Position numbers and translations under genes: made by a program. A stretch of 5,198 bases of DNA. Source: an uncultured Veillonella sp. (GTDB taxonomy: Bacteria; Bacillota; Negativicutes; Veillonellales; Veillonellaceae). The notes under the pieces are model-generated. The model saw only the letters and a program-made list of their open reading frames with translations, did no database searches and was not told the origin of the DNA. Of this stretch, positions 1-5,198 are shown one piece after another. The DNA is taken from NCBI GenBank assembly GCA_900549845.1, contig URPT01000115.1:1-5198 (forward strand), read 5' to 3'. The number at the start of each line of letters is the position of its first letter. Position 1 is the stretch's first letter.

Positions 1-1
1 A

Positions 2-313
2 GCGGGTAAATTAGATCCTAATGAAGAGCCTCTTAACTGTGCGAAACGTGAGTTAGCAGAGGAAACAGGTTATCGTGCGAACCAATGGATTCCGTTGGGC
101 ACAATTGCAACAAGTCCTGGCTTCTGTAATGAAGTGCTACATTTATATTTAGCAAAAGATCTTACTATGGGCGAAACTAATTGGGATCCAGACGAATATG
201 TGGAACTTGAGTATTTTACTTTACCTGAATTATTAGAGGCTATCAAGGCGGAGCAAATTAAGGATAGCAAATCTTTGGCAGCCCTTATGCTAGCAATGCC
301 GTACCTCAAATAA
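2..313 (+). CDS. Nudix hydrolase, probable ADP-ribose pyrophosphatase (5' end missing)
   Basis: The reading frame is open from the first bases of the window to a TAA at 311-313, giving the last 103 residues of a protein. It opens on a complete 23-residue Nudix box, G-x5-E-x7-REL-x-EE-x-G-Y (fragment residues 2-24), which holds the metal-binding glutamates of the RELAEE core. A proline sits 15 residues after the box, inside an SPGF motif (residues 38-41). That spacing is the known mark of the ADP-ribose pyrophosphatase subfamily, which hydrolyses ADP-ribose to AMP and ribose 5-phosphate. Family members are usually about 170-185 residues, so some 70-80 N-terminal residues lie upstream of the window. 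A TTG at 95 could be called as a start but falls after the Nudix box, so it is not the true one. deoB follows 21 bases downstream, so the two are probably one operon. The substrate is inferred from motifs; another Nudix substrate is possible. Confidence 0.9.
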   Translation, partial: AGKLDPNEEPLNCAKRELAEETGYRANQWIPLGTIATSPGFCNEVLHLYLAKDLTMGETNWDPDEYVELEYFTLPELLEAIKAEQIKDSKSLAALMLAMPYLK

Positions 314-323
314 TATTACATAA

Positions 324-330
324 TAGGAGG
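324..330 (+). promoter_or_regulatory. Ribosome binding site of deoB
   Basis: A strong Shine-Dalgarno sequence (TAGGAGG) lies in the short gap after the Nudix gene, four bases before the deoB ATG at 335. The spacing is short, but no other start codon nearby fits better. It supports translation of deoB from a shared transcript. Confidence 0.75.
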
Positions 331-334
331 ATAT

Positions 335-1507
335 ATGTTTAAACGAATTATCCTATTAGTTATGGACTCTGTTGGTATTGGTCATGCCGTGGATGCTGCA
401 AAATTTGGTGATGAAGGTTCTAATACATTAGGTCATATTGAATCAACAGCAGGTCAAATCCATTGTCCTAATTTAAAATCTATCGGTTTAGGTCGCATTG
501 CTGATATTGCAGATACCGGTGAAAGCATCAAAGGTGCTTTTGGTCGCATGGCAGAGCTCAGCACTGGTAAAGATACAACAAGTGGTCATTGGGAGATGAT
601 GGGGCATCCTGTTACGGTTCCATTCCCAACCTTTTACGAAGGTTTTCCAAAAGAATTAATGGATACTTTCACAAAGGAAACGGGCTATGGTTATTTAGGT
701 AATGAAGTTGCATCTGGTACAGAAATTATTGAACGTTTAGGGGCTGAACATATTAAAACAGGTAAGCCTATCGTATATACGTCAGCCGATTCGGTATTTC
801 AAATTGCAGCCCATGAGGATGTGATTCCTTTAGATGAACTATATCGTATATGCCAAATTACCCGTGATAAGGTTTGCGTTGGAGATTACTATGTAGGCCG
901 TATTATCGCACGCCCATTTGTAGGTGAACTTGGTAGTTTTGTACGCACATCTAACCGTCATGACTATAGTCGCATGCCAGAGAAAAAAATGGTACAACAA
1001 GAGTTACAAGATGCGGATGTTCCAACTGTAGCAGTCGGTAAAATTGGAGATATTTATGCGCATGTTGGTTGGGATGAAAGTTATCCTACAAAATCTAATG
1101 CCCATGGTATGAATATGGTTCCGTATCTATTAGGGGCTACATTTGATTACGGTCTTATGATGGTTAATCTTGTTGAGTTTGATAGCCTTTACGGTCATCG
1201 CAGAAATGTAGAAGGCTATAAACGAGGTATTGAAGATTTTGATTACCAACTTGGTGGTTTAATACCAATGCTCAATGATGACGATTTATTGCTTATTACT
1301 GCGGACCATGGTAATGATCCAACCTGGAAGGGAACAGATCATACCCGTGAATTAGTACCTATTCTTGGATATAGTCCACGAATGAATGGGCCTATAGACC
1401 TCGGCGATAGAAAAAGTTTTGCAGACATTGGGGAAACAGTTTTAGAAAACTTTGGTTTAAAACAATGGGGCATTGGAACATCGTTTTTAGAGAAACTTAG
1501 TAAATAA
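335..1507 (+). CDS. deoB: Phosphopentomutase
   Basis: DeoB interconverts (deoxy)ribose 1-phosphate and (deoxy)ribose 5-phosphate, linking nucleoside breakdown in the cytosol to the pentose phosphate pathway. The protein is 390 residues, the normal length for this alkaline-phosphatase superfamily member. The two-metal site known from the Bacillus cereus enzyme can be read directly: D11 in the N-terminal MDSVGIG motif, D283 and H288 in FDSLYGHRRN, D324 and H325 in TADHGND, and H336 in TDHTRE. T81 in the GKDTTSGHWE motif matches the threonine that carries the activating phosphate. All key residues are present, so the enzyme should be active. It follows the Nudix gene by 21 bases. An ADP-ribose pyrophosphatase would yield ribose 5-phosphate, a DeoB substrate or product, so the pairing is metabolically sensible. 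No purine nucleoside phosphorylase or other deo gene follows; the next gene is convergent. Confidence 0.98.
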   Translation: MFKRIILLVMDSVGIGHAVDAAKFGDEGSNTLGHIESTAGQIHCPNLKSIGLGRIADIADTGESIKGAFGRMAELSTGKDTTSGHWEMMGHPVTVPFPTFYEGFPKELMDTFTKETGYGYLGNEVASGTEIIERLGAEHIKTGKPIVYTSADSVFQIAAHEDVIPLDELYRICQITRDKVCVGDYYVGRIIARPFVGELGSFVRTSNRHDYSRMPEKKMVQQELQDADVPTVAVGKIGDIYAHVGWDESYPTKSNAHGMNMVPYLLGATFDYGLMMVNLVEFDSLYGHRRNVEGYKRGIEDFDYQLGGLIPMLNDDDLLLITADHGNDPTWKGTDHTRELVPILGYSPRMNGPIDLGDRKSFADIGETVLENFGLKQWGIGTSFLEKLSK

Positions 1508-1610
1508 TTTTCTCATATGTTTTTAGTATATTTAGGTTTAGAATACTATATTGCTACTTATGTACGACAATAACATAATTTCGAAATAATAAATATAATA
1601 TGCTATATAT

Positions 1611-1656
1611 GAGATACTACCAGTTAAAAATAAATAGTTTTAACTGGTAGTATCTT
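1611..1656 (+). terminator. Long perfect inverted repeat, possible deoB terminator
   Basis: The arms 1612-1629 and 1638-1655 are an 18-base-pair perfect inverted repeat (arm core ACTACCAGTTAAAA) around an 8-base loop, extended by one G-U pair outside. It begins 104 bases after the deoB stop. On the plus strand it is followed only by a weak T stretch (TCTTTAAA), so it is a less typical intrinsic terminator than the next hairpin. It could instead be an RNA stability element, a protein-binding site or a remnant of a small mobile element. The structure is seen directly; the role is inferred. Confidence 0.5.
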
Positions 1657-1751
1657 TAAATGCAGATATGATGGTAGCCATTGAACGTATTCGAATTACC
1701 ACCACTGGTGTAATTGAGTTTTAGTATTTAGTGTAAGAAAAATATAATAGA

Positions 1752-1805
1752 AAAAGAGGTTGTAACTAGAATGCAATTAAATCACATTCTGTTGCAACCT
1801 CTTTT
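1752..1805. terminator. Bidirectional intrinsic terminator between convergent genes
   Basis: The arms 1752-1773 and 1785-1805 pair along about 21 positions, with one G-U wobble and one bulged T, around an 11-base loop. The outer part is AAAAGAGGTTG paired with CAACCTCTTTT. Read on the minus strand, the stem ends 43 bases after the stop codon of the RNA-repair gene and is followed by TTTTTCTATTATATT, a good U tract. Read on the plus strand it is followed by TTTTGGTTTTATT. It therefore can stop transcription from both sides, as expected between convergent units. Confidence 0.85.
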
Positions 1806-1848
1806 GGTTTTATTACAGGATATTTCTAGAAAAGATATGATTATTTTA

Positions 1849-4053
1849 TTATAGTAAACCCTTATTTTCCATCATTTCTTTTATATTTAGTAAGGTGGAT
1901 TTACAAACTACATCATATTCTAGTGTACTCAAGAAATCTGCAAATTTTTTATCATCTTCATTTTTACAGTTTTCATAAGGTATCTTACCATTTTGTTGAT
2001 ATGGTTCTAGAATCCGATTTCGTCGGTGCTTCCACGTATTGTAATAAGGACCTTTAAATTTTGTCATAAAGCCATTGCTATCGACTAATACAAAGCCTTC
2101 AGACTCATGAAATGAATTAAGTTCCTCATTCATGATGGTTTCTAGTTCGCCCATAGTATTAACTAGTTGAATTGTTTTCACAATAGATATCAATGGTATG
2201 TCATATTTCTTAAGGATGGAGTCTAGTTCTGCTAGTCGTTCCCTAGAAAAAGATACATCAATATGCTTACCATTTACATCTAATGTATTTTGAATCATAT
2301 CAAGTACATAAAGATGATCTTGGTCGTATTTAATAATATGAGTATCCTCTTGGCTAATGACTTCGAACATCATAGAGCAGTTATTACGCTTTAATAGTTC
2401 TTTAATTTCTTCTTGTAAGACTTCAGGTAATTTTTGGAATAAATCTTTAAACAAATCTACATGCATACCTTCTGTAGTAGATTTAGATGCAAAAACTAGT
2501 TCATCCTTGATAACACTAAGGATAGCAAGGTATCCATTTTCTTTAGTTCGAATTTCAACAGGGAAGAAGAGTGTGTTAGCTAAATTATTTAACTCTGTTT
2601 CTGGCCTCTCATTGAGATTAAAGAATTTATTATAACTACGTAATTTCACATCTCCTGTTAAGCGATCTACAAATAATCCTCGCGCTTGTACGGTACTTTC
2701 GTTCCATAGTCGTTTATGGAATACACGAGAGGTGAAATTCAAGGAGTATAGGTTAGGGGAGCATTTTTTTACTTTTACTAATTTAGAATTACCTAAAATA
2801 TTAATATCTTCATTTTGTGTGTAGATAAGATGTTGTGTCATGTTTTGGTATTCATGGCGCATGTAATCTTTATCGTACACATCATTTTTAATACCACTTT
2901 TAGTAAATGCATCTGCAGTAATATCAATGTATTTAAGCTCTCCACCAAATTCTACTTCTCCTTCTAAACAGAAGGAATATGTACCATCGGGAACACCGCG
3001 ATGACCATGAATTTGAATAAAGTTTTGACACATACCTTTTTCGTAATTAGCATCATATATTTTAGCAATATCTGTTTCGTAAGCTCCAAAACCATTAATA
3101 AAGGTAGAGGTAGCTATAAAGGTCATATTAGGTACATAGGAAAGACCACCATGGGATACTAAATATTTCTTGCCATGGAAACTAAATGGATAACATTGAC
3201 GAAGTGATTTATAAAAGAGGCGTAATTCTCGTTGAAGAGATTCAACTTCTTTTTTAGTCATATCTTTTATGATAGGTGCTACTACTTCTTTCATAAATCG
3301 TTTGGAACGATCTAAATTTGTATTGAAAGCAAAGTTTGCGATATGTCGTTCGTGATTACCTTCTAACATAATAGTATTAGGCAATGTACTAAGACGCATC
3401 ATTTCGTACATCATTTCTTTATTTTCAATACCGCGTTCCAAATAGTCACCACAAAAGATGTAAAGTGTTTTTTCATCCCAAGGTGAGATAGCTTGTTGTA
3501 ATGCCGTGTAACAACCGTGAATATCACCAATGATACGCACTCGTTCATATTGATTTGTCAAATCTACGGTAAAGTAATTGTTGATTTCATCGATAGAATT
3601 TATTTTCTTACAAAACTTTGGTAATGGTGTTGTCTTAATCACCTTGTGCATACGGTGAATGACTTGCTCCGGTACTCGTTTGTAATCTGTACGTTCTGCA
3701 TTACGAGCCAAGCATTCTTCTAGTGATGTATCTGGTTCGTAGTAATATACAGTATATTTATATTTGTTAAGCAATTCTTTATATGCATTAACAGCTTTAG
3801 ATGTAGTGTGGGTAGCATCTAAAACGACAAAGTCGCCATTGCTCATTCGTTTTTCTAAGCAATCTAGGAGGAGCTCCCAGGCCGGACCATTATCCTCTTG
3901 TGAAATATACCAACCGTCCTCACCAAGAGAAGGGCTGCGTAATAGCATACGGAAATGATCGGCTTCTAAGGTGTAAGCCTCAAGATTGTTGTCACGAATC
4001 CACTGAGACTTACCACTAGCAGGAGCACCACGCATTAATAATAGTGTTCTCAT
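1849..4053 (-). CDS. Trifunctional RNA-repair enzyme: polynucleotide kinase, calcineurin-type phosphatase, T4 Rnl1-like RNA ligase
   Basis: This 734-residue protein appears able to heal and seal broken RNA. Kinase (about 1-165): P-loop GAPASGKS at 9-16, D32 and R35 in ADHFR matching the general base and phosphate-binding arginine of T4 Pnkp, and a lid-like RNAERTDYKRVP at 117-128. Phosphatase (about 170-380): GDIHG 176-180 (D177, H179), GDYLERG 202-208 (D203), GNHE 232-235 (N233, H234), SHGG (H301) and GHR (H351), the complete two-metal set of calcineurin-type phosphoesterases. Ligase (about 425-680): RGLFVD 458-463, KFFN 476-479, motif I KENG with K504 as predicted AMP-accepting lysine, K524, E564 in MMFEVIS, motif IV E652-G653, and motif V K665-x-K667. 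As I recall T4 Rnl1, spacing from motif I to the motif III glutamate (60) and from motif IV to V (13) is the same. Bacterial Pnkp has the same domain order but a different ligase type and a Hen1 partner, which is absent here. The gene stands alone between two terminators. No signal peptide or membrane segment is seen. The domain call is secure; the RNA substrate is unknown. Confidence 0.92.
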   Translation of the reverse strand: MRTLLLMRGAPASGKSQWIRDNNLEAYTLEADHFRMLLRSPSLGEDGWYISQEDNGPAWELLLDCLEKRMSNGDFVVLDATHTTSKAVNAYKELLNKYKYTVYYYEPDTSLEECLARNAERTDYKRVPEQVIHRMHKVIKTTPLPKFCKKINSIDEINNYFTVDLTNQYERVRIIGDIHGCYTALQQAISPWDEKTLYIFCGDYLERGIENKEMMYEMMRLSTLPNTIMLEGNHERHIANFAFNTNLDRSKRFMKEVVAPIIKDMTKKEVESLQRELRLFYKSLRQCYPFSFHGKKYLVSHGGLSYVPNMTFIATSTFINGFGAYETDIAKIYDANYEKGMCQNFIQIHGHRGVPDGTYSFCLEGEVEFGGELKYIDITADAFTKSGIKNDVYDKDYMRHEYQNMTQHLIYTQNEDINILGNSKLVKVKKCSPNLYSLNFTSRVFHKRLWNESTVQARGLFVDRLTGDVKLRSYNKFFNLNERPETELNNLANTLFFPVEIRTKENGYLAILSVIKDELVFASKSTTEGMHVDLFKDLFQKLPEVLQEEIKELLKRNNCSMMFEVISQEDTHIIKYDQDHLYVLDMIQNTLDVNGKHIDVSFSRERLAELDSILKKYDIPLISIVKTIQLVNTMGELETIMNEELNSFHESEGFVLVDSNGFMTKFKGPYYNTWKHRRNRILEPYQQNGKIPYENCKNEDDKKFADFLSTLEYDVVCKSTLLNIKEMMENKGLL

Positions 4054-4061
4054 AGTAATAG

Positions 4062-4067
4062 TCCTCT
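4062..4067 (-). promoter_or_regulatory. Ribosome binding site of the RNA-repair gene
   Basis: On the minus strand AGAGGA precedes the ATG at 4053-4051 by eight bases. It is a moderate Shine-Dalgarno match and supports this start, which also places the P-loop at residue 9, as expected for this kinase family. A short GCCC-ATA-GGGC inverted repeat (4073-4083) lies just upstream in the probable leader. No convincing -35/-10 pair was found in the AT-rich stretch 4085-4144. Confidence 0.6.
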
Positions 4068-4144
4068 AATCTGCCCATAGGGCGTAATAAAATATAACTG
4101 TATAAAAAACGAAAAGAATATTATTGAAAAATTGAAAAAAGCAT

Positions 4145-4179
4145 AAAAAAACAGTCTCAACGGATATCCGAGAGACTGT
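4145..4179 (-). terminator. Intrinsic terminator of rpsT
   Basis: Read on the minus strand, an 8-base-pair stem (ACAGTCTC with GAGACTGT, outer arms 4151-4158 and 4172-4179) encloses a small internal loop and an inner CGGA-TA-TCCG hairpin. It is followed at once by a run of seven T residues (4151-4145). It starts 17 bases after the rpsT stop codon. It should largely separate rpsT transcription from the RNA-repair gene downstream on the same strand, which therefore probably has its own promoter. Confidence 0.92.
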
Positions 4180-4196
4180 CTTACTTGCTTTAGAAA

Positions 4197-4457
4197 TTAT
4201 AAAGCGTTTACTTTAGCTGCAAGGTTGGATTTTTTGCGAGCTGCAGTGTTTTTATGAAGTACACCTTTGGAGGCTGCTTTATCAATTACGCTAGTAGCAT
4301 GAACAAGTGCTTGTTTTGCTTCTTCTACTGCGCCTGCTTGAACAGCTTCAACGGTTTTACGAGCTGCTGTACGGATTTGAGATTTTACAGCGGCGTTTTT
4401 CGCACGACGTTCAGCATCCGTTTTTACGCTTCTAATACTGGATTTAATGTTTGGCAA
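4197..4457 (-). CDS. rpsT: 30S ribosomal protein S20
   Basis: S20 is a primary 16S rRNA-binding protein of the small ribosomal subunit. The 86-residue product has the typical basic, alanine- and lysine-rich helical make-up of the family, with the N-terminal PNIKSSIRSVKTDAERR, the central AVKSQIRTAARK and the C-terminal GVLHKNTAARKKSNLA. I place the start at the TTG 4457-4455. An in-frame GTG at 4466-4464 would add three residues, but it lies inside the Shine-Dalgarno sequence itself (AAGGAGGTGA, minus strand of 4472-4463), so it cannot be the site that sequence serves. The TTG gives the usual Firmicute beginning M-P-N-I-K-S. E. coli rpsT also starts at UUG, and that weak start is tied to autogenous control by S20; similar control here is an inference. 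The gene is a single unit with its own promoter and terminator, divergent from polA. Confidence 0.95.
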   Translation of the reverse strand: MPNIKSSIRSVKTDAERRAKNAAVKSQIRTAARKTVEAVQAGAVEEAKQALVHATSVIDKAASKGVLHKNTAARKKSNLAAKVNAL

Positions 4458-4462
4458 TTGAG

Positions 4463-4472
4463 TCACCTCCTT
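4463..4472 (-). promoter_or_regulatory. Extended Shine-Dalgarno sequence that decides the rpsT start
   Basis: On the minus strand AAGGAGGTGA is a ten-base match to the 3' end of 16S rRNA, unusually complete. It lies five bases before the TTG at 4457-4455 and overlaps the upstream GTG, which argues against GTG as the start codon. Confidence 0.85.
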
Positions 4473-4497
4473 AAAAATCGTTTCTTATACCTGAATG

Positions 4498-4526
4498 ATT
4501 ATATCATACCACATATTGATACGCAA
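4498..4526 (-). promoter_or_regulatory. rpsT promoter (extended -10)
   Basis: Read on the minus strand: TTGCGT (4526-4521) as -35, a 17-base spacer, then a perfect TATAAT (4503-4498) as -10, preceded by TGA, which makes it an extended -10 (TGnTATAAT). The -35 matches the consensus at three of six positions, and the extended -10 should compensate. Transcription would begin near 4491 and leave a leader of about 34 bases before the TTG start. Confidence 0.8.
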
Positions 4527-4693
4527 GGACTTTTCAGCCCAATATTTTCCTTATTAATATGAAGTATAAAACATTTCTACTGCTTATTAACTATACCATA
4601 TAAGCCTATTTTATGAAATCAAGATTATTAATATATTAGCCAATATTGTAATTATTTAATTATGTTGATTTTAAAAGTTAGTTGGCTCCCTTA

Positions 4694-4702
4694 TGTTATA
4701 AT
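4694..4702 (+). promoter_or_regulatory. polA promoter (extended -10)
   Basis: TGTTATAAT is a perfect TATAAT (4697-4702) with the upstream TG of an extended -10. No good -35 hexamer occurs at 16-18 bases upstream. Transcription would begin near 4709, about 20 bases before the polA start codon. It is divergent from the rpsT promoter, with roughly 200 AT-rich bases between them in which I see no other feature. Confidence 0.65.
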
Positions 4703-4729
4703 AAAGGATAGAATTAAGTGAGGTGTCTT

Positions 4730-5101
4730 ATGAAAAAATTAATGATTATAGATGGCAGTAGTTTGTTATTCCGTGCATTCTTTGCATTACCACCGTTGAA
4801 GTCTGCTTTAGGAACTCCAACGAATGCAGTGTACGGTTTTTTAACAATGCTCATCAAATTGTATGAAGAAATCAATCCTGATTATATTGCAGTAGCTTTT
4901 GATAAAGGTCGTCAGACATTCCGTACAGAAATGTATAGCGAATATAAAGGTAATCGTCCAGATGCACCAGAGGATTTACGACCTCAATTTAGCCTTATTC
5001 AAGATGTATTAAAAGCGTTGGGTATTTGTGTTATTGAAGAAGAAGGTTTTGAAGGTGACGATATTCTAGGATCGTTGAGTAAGAAATTTGGTACACCAGA
5101 A
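4730..5101 (+). CDS. polA: DNA polymerase I, N-terminal fragment of the 5' nuclease domain
   Basis: PolA removes RNA primers and fills gaps in replication and repair. Only the first 124 codons are present, from ATG 4730 (GAGGTG Shine-Dalgarno at 4720-4725) to 5101. The fragment is a clear 5' nuclease start: MIIDGSSLLFRAFFAL with D8, the VAFDKG motif with D58, the TFRTEMYSEYKGNR segment at 64-76, and EGDD at 108-111, which corresponds to the EADD acidic cluster of E. coli and Taq. Where a segment like VTGDRDLLQL should follow, carrying the second set of metal-binding aspartates, the frame instead runs into the start of ribosomal protein S16. The rest of the nuclease domain, its DNA-binding helix-hairpin-helix and the whole polymerase domain (usually about 870 residues in all) are missing. 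As read here the product could not be a working polymerase or nuclease. An assembly artefact is more likely than a real gene loss. Confidence 0.93.
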
Positions 5102-5106
5102 ATGGC
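5088..5106 (+). other. polA::rpsP junction point
   Basis: Sequence up to about 5098 encodes PolA-like residues (GSLSKKFGTPE), and sequence from 5102 on encodes S16. The exact breakpoint cannot be fixed to the base, because a few bases around the ATG (GAAATGG) could belong to either gene as microhomology. The junction lies 97 bases from the window end. Confidence 0.8.
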
Positions 5107-5198
5107 TGTTAAAATTAGACTTCGCAGAATGGGTGCTAAAAAAGCTCCTTTCTATCGTATCGTTGTAGCTGATTCCCGTTATCCACGCAACGGTAGAT
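5102..5198 (+). CDS. rpsP: 30S ribosomal protein S16, first 32 codons (cut by window end)
   Basis: The ATG at 5102 opens a textbook S16 N-terminus: MAVKIRLRRMGAKKAPFYRI, then VVADSRYPRNGR, up to the window end. S16 is a small-subunit assembly protein of about 80-90 residues, so roughly the last 50-60 are outside the window. The ATG is in the same frame as the polA fragment before it, with no stop between them and no Shine-Dalgarno sequence in the preceding bases (GGTACACCAGAA). In Firmicutes rpsP normally sits after ffh and before a KH-domain gene, rimM, trmD and rplS, with its own ribosome binding site, so this position is abnormal. The identity is secure; whether this join exists in the genome is doubtful. 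Confidence 0.93.
   Translation, partial: MAVKIRLRRMGAKKAPFYRIVVADSRYPRNGR

Larger units (their letters stand above)
1508..1848. other. 341-base convergent intergenic region
   Basis: This spacer lies between the ends of deoB and the RNA-repair gene. Its first 100 bases are very AT-rich and show no convincing gene or promoter. It then holds two separate inverted repeats, 1612-1655 and 1752-1805. Between them the stretch 1644-1724 has a coding-like look: the frame ending at the TAG 1722-1724 reads AIERIRITTTGVIEF just before the stop. It has no ribosome binding site and is too short to call a gene. No tRNA or other RNA gene was recognised. Confidence 0.6.

Noticed and set aside
70..309. Minus-strand open frame of 79 residues
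   Set aside because: It lies opposite the Nudix gene, which has a complete Nudix box and SPGF motif; the minus frame resembles no family and is a shadow.
95..313. Start of the Nudix gene at the TTG at 95
   Set aside because: The same frame upstream encodes the catalytic Nudix box, so the gene must begin before the window.
1594..1599. TATAAT in the spacer after deoB as a plus-strand promoter
   Set aside because: No -35 at the right distance, no extended -10, and no gene downstream on that strand; chance in AT-rich sequence.
1694..1716. Small inverted repeat around AATTACCACCA / TGGTGTAATT
   Set aside because: The loop would be a single base and one position is bulged, so a stable hairpin is unlikely.
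2357..2635. Plus-strand open frame of 92 residues
   Set aside because: It lies entirely antisense to the ligase domain of the RNA-repair protein and has no recognisable domain.
3764..3958. Plus-strand open frame of 64 residues
   Set aside because: It is antisense to the kinase domain, with no ribosome binding site or family features.
4073..4083. GCCC-ATA-GGGC palindrome upstream of the RNA-repair gene as a terminator or operator
   Set aside because: Only four base pairs with a three-base loop and no T tract; too small to assign a role.
4464..4466. GTG as the rpsT start codon
   Set aside because: It is embedded in the Shine-Dalgarno sequence; the TTG at 4457-4455 has correct spacing and gives the family-typical N-terminus.
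4254..4562. Plus-strand open frame of 102 residues
   Set aside because: It is antisense to rpsT and runs through the rpsT promoter; its cysteine- and phenylalanine-rich content is what antisense reading of S20 gives.

Overview
The window looks like chromosomal DNA from an AT-rich, low-GC member of the Bacillota. I think it is most likely a Negativicute of the Veillonella type. This is inferred from the style of the ribosomal proteins S20 and S16, the strong AAGGAGG-type ribosome binding sites and the AT-rich spacers; no database search was possible.

Layout. (1) Positions 2-1507, plus strand: the 3' part of a Nudix hydrolase of the ADP-ribose pyrophosphatase type, then after a 21-base gap a complete deoB (phosphopentomutase). 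The two are probably co-transcribed and both handle ribose phosphates from nucleotide turnover. (2) Positions 1508-1848: a 341-base gap with two long inverted repeats. The second is a convincing two-way terminator between deoB and the convergent gene. (3) Positions 1849-4053, minus strand: a 734-residue protein with three apparent catalytic modules, a 5' polynucleotide kinase, a calcineurin-type phosphoesterase and a T4 Rnl1-like RNA ligase. Every key motif I looked for is present. It looks like a complete 'heal and seal' RNA-repair enzyme in one chain. (4) Positions 4145-4526, minus strand: rpsT (ribosomal protein S20) with its own extended -10 promoter, a perfect Shine-Dalgarno sequence, a probable TTG start and a strong terminator. 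(5) Positions 4697-5101, plus strand: the promoter and first 124 codons of polA (DNA polymerase I), divergent from rpsT. (6) Positions 5102-5198: the first 32 codons of rpsP (ribosomal protein S16), joined directly and in frame to the polA fragment.

Two points deserve attention. The first is the polA::rpsP junction, where two unrelated housekeeping genes meet with no stop codon, spacer or ribosome binding site. It lies only 97 bases from the window end and is most simply a chimeric assembly end, although a real rearrangement cannot be excluded from sequence alone. The second is the kinase-phosphatase-ligase protein, whose ligase module resembles phage T4 Rnl1 and which has no Hen1 methyltransferase gene beside it in this window.
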